A DNA stretch of 29,935 bases, taken from the NCBI GenBank assembly GCA_902461085.1, contig CABPWH010000023.1, forward strand, positions 1 to 29,935, read 5' to 3'. The notes beneath the pieces were generated by a model. That model had not been told where the DNA came from and ran no database searches. It was given only the letters and a program-made list of their open reading frames with translations. Shown piece after piece: positions 27,801 to 29,935 of this stretch. Position numbers and translations under genes: made by a program. Position 1 is the first letter of the stretch; each line of letters opens with the position of its first letter. Source of the stretch: an uncultured Collinsella sp. Lineage in GTDB: Bacteria > Actinomycetota > Coriobacteriia > Coriobacteriales > Coriobacteriaceae.

Positions 27801-29260
27801 ACGCTCGAGGTGTATTTAATCTGAATAGGCTTGATGTCATTGAGCGACGTGCGCTCAAAGATCCCGTTTTCCATGTCCACGTGATAACGGATCAGCGGAA
27901 TCAGCGATGCGGGGATCTTAACCGTCACGATATCGCCCTGCTGCGCATTGGCAGAGCGCTCGACGGTGATGACCAGGTCCTTGGCCACGCCCGAAAACTC
28001 GTACGTGTCCGTATTGCCCTTGGTTGTCTTGGTCACTTCATCAAAGGGGACGCCATTAATCTGAGCGCTGACAAACGTATCGACCTGCATAAAGTCGCCC
28101 AGCTCATCACTGAAGGTGATGTAGCCGGACTTGCTCTCGTCGTAACCATCCTCGATCTGAGTGGGAGAGCCCTTGCCCGAGGTGATAGAGCTCGAGATAT
28201 CATCAAACACCTTCTTGAGCTCATCGGCATTCGACGCAGCCTTGTAGAAATCGGAATTCTCGGTGCGCTTACCAAGCTCATTGGTTGTGTAGGACGTGGC
28301 GTTTGGATAGTTGCTCGACACGGCGTGCATGAACTTGTTTTCGTCGCTCGTCCAGTAGTTCGTAGGCTCGTCAGCGGGATTCGCATCATCAAAGATGCCG
28401 ATGGTGTAGACCGTAGCGCCTTTCCCCTTCATTTTCTTGGCGGCGACTATGGCATTATTGGCAACCGTAGGGTTAAAGTTCCTGACGTCTGTGGGCGTGC
28501 CGTCCGTAAAGAACACAACTACCTTCTGGGCATCCTCGCGGCCCGACATGTCGCGAGCAAGTTCAAGGCCGTAATCAGCCCGCGTGGCACCGGCAGGTTC
28601 GATCTGGCCGACCGTATTCTTAAGTTCCGTCGCAGCGCTATCAACACACGGCGTCAGGCTCTTCATGGTCTGCGAGTAGTTGTGCGTGTATCCCTGACGA
28701 TCGCGATACGTATCGTTGCCGATCTCGTTTTTCTTTGCACCCGAAAACTTAACGATGGCAACCTGATGCCGCTTATTCGTATCTTTAATGCTCTTGTTTT
28801 GCTCGGCGATGGTGTCGATAAAGGAACTGGCAGCTGCCTTGAGTGCGTCGATGCGTTTGGTCGAATCGCTGTCACCCATGTCATTATCCATCGACCCGGA
28901 GGCATCAAGCACCATCACGATATCGAGCGGTTTAGTGACCAGCGACGTTGTGTCAGAAGTCGAAGACATCGTGGAGAGCGTCGTCACAAAGTCGGACTTT
29001 TCGTCCTGCGCCGGCTCGACCGTCTTGTCCGTCCAGATTCGGCCTACATAACGTGTCGTCAGGTCCTGCTCGCCGCCCGACGCCTAGTACTGCCAGCGGC
29101 CGGTGGTGTCAGGGTCGACTATCTTTCCGCTCACCGTCGGTCCGTCCATTCCGGTGCTGGACCTGGCGTTGGCCTCGGGCAGCATGGCAAATGCTGCAGC
29201 CGGCAACACCAGCACCACGGCCAGTATCACCGCCAAGAGACCCCTCGTGTACTTACTCAT
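21890..29260 (-). CDS. Giant LPXTG-anchored vWA/isopeptide-repeat adhesin, interrupted by an amber codon
   Basis: Read from ATG 29260 (AAGGGAG upstream): signal peptide (about 1-32), then an in-frame TAG at codon 59, then 2397 further codons open to the end. If the TAG is ignored the protein is 2456 residues. Without it, a GTG at 28987 gives 2365 residues but no secretion signal. Domains: vWA-like with MIDAS DASGS (119-123), a beta-rich region, then 13 pilin-type isopeptide (FctA/SpaA-like) repeats, each with the TKxLxGR lysine, a YxxxE-type glutamate and a closing FxNxY asparagine, and a C-terminal LPTTG with membrane helix and RKR tail for sortase attachment. Role: adhesion to host or other cells, with intramolecular bonds giving a stiff stalk. 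No sortase is in the window. Flanked by elements E1-E4. Confidence 0.88.
22970..23105 (-). other. Acidic insert within repeat 11 of the adhesin
   Basis: Compared with its paralogue repeat 3, repeat 11 carries about 45 extra residues rich in Asp, Glu and Ala (for example KAEADEADDVDADEAEV) between LNRALG and HTFAYTVTE. Confidence 0.8.
24560..25995 (-). repeat. Four tandem near-identical adhesin repeats (4-7)
   Basis: Successive units of about 354-369 bp encode TKVLTGRD..GEFSFELVEG..VVATG..ITYS..YTIETTITDNGDGTLSATH. Nucleotide similarity is visible by eye (for example the GACCTT marker near 24890, 25244, 25601 and 25970). This block should vary in copy number by slippage or recombination. Confidence 0.85.
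29084..29086 (-). other. In-frame amber (TAG) codon in the adhesin
   Basis: Codon 59 counted from ATG 29260; context GRWQY-TAG-ASGGEQDL. It shares frame with both the signal peptide and the 2365-codon body. One base change from TGG (Trp) would explain it. Confidence 0.9.
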
Positions 29261-29312
29261 CGCGTCTCCCTTCTCGCGGTCTCAGACCTTGCAACAGCCT
29301 AAAGTTACGAAA

Positions 29313-29393
29313 TGAGACACAATTTGGGCAGGTGACACATGTTCCAGATTCGGTTTTTGGCGTGAGACAAATGTCTCACCAAAGTTGAGACAC
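29313..29393. promoter_or_regulatory. Cluster of TGAGACA motifs upstream of the adhesin
   Basis: TGAGACA occurs at 29313, 29363 and 29386, and inverted at 29372. The two middle copies form the palindrome TGAGACAAATGTCTCA (29363-29378). They lie 50-130 bases before the adhesin ATG, where a regulator would bind. No clear -10/-35 pair was found. The stretch 29261-29486 has no gene. Confidence 0.5.
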
Positions 29394-29436
29394 GGCGTTT
29401 TCGCAGGAAAACGGGTGCGACTCAAGATGGACGGGG

Positions 29437-29469
29437 CAAAAGGGCCCGTTTTCCTCCATCCCCGAGGGA
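29437..29469 (+). repeat. Conserved spacer motif, copy 2
   Basis: 33 bases with GCCCGTTTTCCTCCATCCCC, again ending 17 bases before a type B element (E3). Confidence 0.6.
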
Positions 29470-29486
29470 GCAGTCGACGGCGCTCG

Positions 29487-29644
29487 CCACGAAATGAGCC
29501 TATCTACTACGTTTAGTCCGGTACCCCCGACCACAATCGCGTTTCATGCAAAATCGCAGGCGTTCTACCTGCGGTTTTCTTTTCGCGTTTTTCGCCGTGG
29601 TTGAGGGTAGCCACCCAAACGTAGTAGATGGGCCTATTTCGTGG
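29487..29644 (+). repeat. Nested-stem element E3 (type B, 158 bp)
   Basis: Same length and core offset (77) as E2. Outer arms 29487-29514 and 29617-29644 pair at 25 of 28 places. In the inner stem the CCAT/ATGG pair of E2 is replaced by CCAC/GTGG (ACCCCCGACCAC with GTGGTTGAGGGT), a compensatory change. Central hairpin GCAGGCGTTCTACCTGC then GGTTTTCTTTT. Confidence 0.85.
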
Positions 29645-29674
29645 CAGACGGGTCACGCGGCAGCCCTCACAAGG

Positions 29675-29706
29675 CAAAAATGATCCGTTTCCCTCTGTCC
29701 ACGGGA
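29675..29706 (+). repeat. Conserved spacer motif, copy 3
   Basis: A diverged copy (CAAAAATGATCCGTTTCCC) located 32 bases before element E4. Confidence 0.5.
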
Positions 29707-29738
29707 GATCAAGGGCTGCTACGGATATGGTGCTATTT

Positions 29739-29892
29739 CAAAACTATGCCGGATTACGGGGCTAAAGTCGGAGTCCTCATCCATACAGCCTTTTTTTGAA
29801 AAACGGCAAGCAGTCTACCTGCGGTTTTGTTTTTGCGATTTTCCGTATGGTCGGAGGTTCGCTGTCCAGCCCCGTAATCCGGCATAGTTTTT
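29739..29892 (+). repeat. Nested-stem element E4 (type A, 154 bp)
   Basis: Same length and core offset (75) as E1, same orientation. Outer arms 29739-29762 and 29869-29892 pair at 23 of 24. Where E1 has GGTTTACG/CGTAAACC, E4 has GGATTACG/CGTAATCC: both arms changed together. About 24 bases before the element are also alike in E1 and E4 (GGCTGCT...ATTT). Confidence 0.85.
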
Positions 29893-29908
29893 GTTCGCAG
29901 AGGCTTAA

Positions 29909-29926
29909 CCGCGCGTTCACGCGCGG
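29909..29926. terminator. Hairpin at the right edge
   Basis: CCGCGCG-ttca-CGCGCGG makes a 7-bp stem. The window ends before a T-tract could be judged. Confidence 0.3.
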
Positions 29927-29935
29927 GGCCGGTGG

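Noticed and set aside
29084..29086. Recoding of the adhesin stop as selenocysteine or pyrrolysine
   Set aside because: The codon is TAG, not TGA, and nothing in the window points to pyrrolysine genes; a TGG-to-TAG change is simpler.
26723..29302. An 859-codon plus-strand open frame opposite the adhesin N-terminal part
   Set aside because: Antisense to the vWA and signal-peptide coding region, with composition typical of shadow frames.
21347..29892. CRISPR array or simple terminators as explanation for E1-E4
   Set aside because: Copies are 154-158 bp, palindromic and only four in number, with no short regular repeat-spacer pattern; the conserved flanks go beyond a terminator.

Overview
The window is GC-rich DNA from an anaerobic actinobacterium. 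Gene content and style (NRAMP-related Mg transporter beside an MgtE-like protein, DUF362 ferredoxin-type protein, LPXTG isopeptide-domain adhesin, many nested hairpin repeats) suggest a gut Coriobacteriia, most likely Collinsella or a close relative. This is inferred from gene types; no rRNA or tRNA is present.

Left part (1-8.8 kb, all minus strand): a probable magnesium locus. A protein with complete MgtE-type sensor domains but no recognisable MgtE ion-pore motif is followed, 8 nt after its stop, by an NRAMP-family transporter whose metal-site residues are of the Mg-transporting NRMT type. Next come a membrane-anchored NodB-fold protein that has lost its metal ligands, a YtxH/PRC-barrel pair, and an operon joining a CorC/HlyC (CNNM-type) protein to a stand-alone protein resembling the N domain of cyanophycin synthetase.

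Middle (8.8-21.3 kb): a hemolysin III-type membrane protein; an alpha/beta hydrolase with a clear promoter flanked by two matching operator-like sites; a DUF362 [4Fe-4S] protein; a MacB/FtsX-type ABC exporter whose permease carries a -1 frame change at a GGGTTTT heptamer and which is bracketed by two roughly 200-bp palindromic repeats; and an ATPase plus two ABC-2 permeases divergent from a DesK-like kinase and NarL-like regulator. The last set has the same layout as Bacillus LnrJK-LnrLMN and is probably a self-regulated exporter of membrane-active compounds.

Right part (21.3-29.9 kb): one 7.4-kb gene for a vWA/pilin-like isopeptide-repeat adhesin with signal peptide and LPTTG anchor. An in-frame amber codon lies at codon 59, between the signal peptide and the vWA domain. 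The gene is flanked by four copies of one 154-158 bp structured element with nested stems and compensatory changes, in two sub-types ordered A-B-[adhesin]-B-A. This arrangement, the amber codon and the frameshifted exporter are the most unusual things in the window.
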